From positions 1-7,330 of the forward strand of contig DLGT01000163.1 in assembly GCA_002482845.1 (NCBI GenBank): a stretch of 7,330 nucleotides of DNA, in the 5' to 3' direction. Of the stretch, positions 7,146-7,330 are shown piece by piece. The notes beneath the pieces are model-generated. The model was not told the DNA's origin. It did not search any database and saw only the letters and a program-made list of their open reading frames with translations. Every line of letters begins with the position of its first letter. Within the stretch, counting starts at the first letter, position 1. The position numbers and the translations under genes are program-made. The DNA is from Saprospiraceae bacterium UBA7687. GTDB lineage: Bacteria > Bacteroidota > Bacteroidia > Chitinophagales > Saprospiraceae.

Positions 7146-7153
7146 CAAATATA
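7146..7153 (-). promoter_or_regulatory. Bacteroidota-type -7 box for the integrase gene
   Basis: The minus strand reads TATATTTG, an exact TAnnTTTG match, 21 bases before the ATG at 7125, giving a leader of about 14 bases. A weak -33-like TTTA lies at 7175-7178 within the GGGGTAAACATT repeats. The box is downstream of the alternative ATG at 7170, so transcripts from it could not use that start. Confidence 0.5.
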
Positions 7154-7170
7154 CAAACATTATTTGACAT

Positions 7171-7194
7171 GGGGTAAACATTGGGGTAAACATT
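7171..7194. repeat. Tandem 12-bp direct repeat GGGGTAAACATT x2
   Basis: Two perfect adjacent copies at 7171-7182 and 7183-7194. A partial third, AAACATT, lies at 7155-7161. They sit across the -33 region of the integrase promoter and just inside the probable attachment site. This fits integrase arm-type or excision-factor binding sites, or an operator for integrase autoregulation. Confidence 0.75.
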
Positions 7195-7217
7195 TTAAGT
7201 ATTCGATGTATTTATTT

Positions 7218-7265
7218 TGCACTAAACTGCACTTTGTAAATATGTAAACACTTGTATAACAGTGT
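7218..7265. repeat. Second set of short repeats between the integrase and the attachment site
   Basis: TGCACT occurs at 7218-7223 and 7228-7233, one helical turn (10 bp) apart. GTAAATAT and GTAAACAC follow in tandem at 7236-7243 and 7244-7251, sharing GTAAA with the 12-bp repeats. An inverted pair, ACACT (7248-7252) and AGTGT (7261-7265), encloses 8 bases. The density and phasing look like a recombination-complex assembly region. Binding proteins are not identified. Confidence 0.5.
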
Positions 7266-7304
7266 AATAAAGATATATCTAATGCATAGTAGTGAAGCTA
7301 AAGT

Positions 7305-7322
7305 AATCCCAGCCGGATCACA
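7305..7322 (+). other. tRNA 3'-end fragment, probable attachment site (att)
   Basis: AATCCCAGCCGGATCACA reads as the end of a tRNA gene: last T-loop bases AAT, T-stem strand CCCAG, acceptor strand CCGGATC and discriminator A. The matching 5' parts (acceptor GATCCGG, D arm, anticodon arm, GGTTCG of the T arm) are not present to the left, where element-like sequence runs straight in. Tyrosine recombinases commonly target tRNA 3' ends and duplicate them, and this lies 180 bases from the integrase start. It is therefore probably the element's integrase-side junction, with the intact tRNA expected at the other end, left of the window on the plus strand. The tRNA may be a Lys(UUU) type by recall only. 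No second copy was found in the window. Confidence 0.5.
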
Positions 7323-7330
7323 AATCGTAA

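Noticed and set aside
7008..7193. 61-codon minus-strand ORF overlapping the integrase 5' end in another frame
   Set aside because: It overlaps the arm-binding domain coding sequence and shows no motif. Its start lies in the tandem repeats.
1..7330. CRISPR array, rRNA or complete tRNA gene
   Set aside because: No evenly spaced 23-40 bp repeats and no complete cloverleaf or rRNA-like segment were seen on either strand.

Overview
The window looks like Bacteroidota DNA (Flavobacteriia, Cytophagia or Sphingobacteriia type; no species can be named). It is AT-rich. Start codons have no clear Shine-Dalgarno but sit in A/T-rich leaders, and two upstream regions carry the Bacteroidota -7 promoter box TAnnTTTG. 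The integrase, RepA-like ATPase and zinc-finger/Toprim protein are all of types best known from Bacteroides-group mobilizable elements.

Layout, left to right. (1) Bases 2-211, plus strand: the last 69 codons of a P1B-type heavy-metal ATPase whose body lies outside the window. (2) 212-503: no convincing gene, a G/A-rich stretch with short GAAATGA repeats. (3) 504-1109, minus strand: a 5'-truncated trypsin-like serine protease remnant. (4) 1110-1320: mostly non-coding, with one doubtful 29-codon ORF. (5) 1321-7125: five minus-strand genes in the order integrase, 538-aa protein of unknown function, small MerR/excisionase-type HTH protein, RepA-like ATPase, zinc-ribbon/Toprim primase-like protein. 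(6) 7126-7330: integrase promoter, a cluster of short direct repeats, and what looks like the 3' end of a tRNA gene (T-loop end plus acceptor strand), probably an attachment site.

Taken together, 1321-7322 is best read as the recombination and replication end of an integrated mobile element. The plan resembles NBU-type mobilizable elements (integrase, small excision/regulatory ORFs, ATPase, primase), but no relaxase or mobilization gene is visible. The integrase would recombine at the tRNA 3' end. The HTH protein is a candidate excision factor or regulator, with a palindromic operator-like cluster next to its own promoter. The ATPase and primase-like protein would act in replication of the excised form. 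The 538-aa gene overlaps the integrase stop by 4 bp (ATGA); it is the least explained gene and the best candidate for cargo or a new element function. The opposite element end is not visible: no second copy of the tRNA fragment was found, so the metal ATPase and protease remnant may be element cargo or neighbouring DNA.
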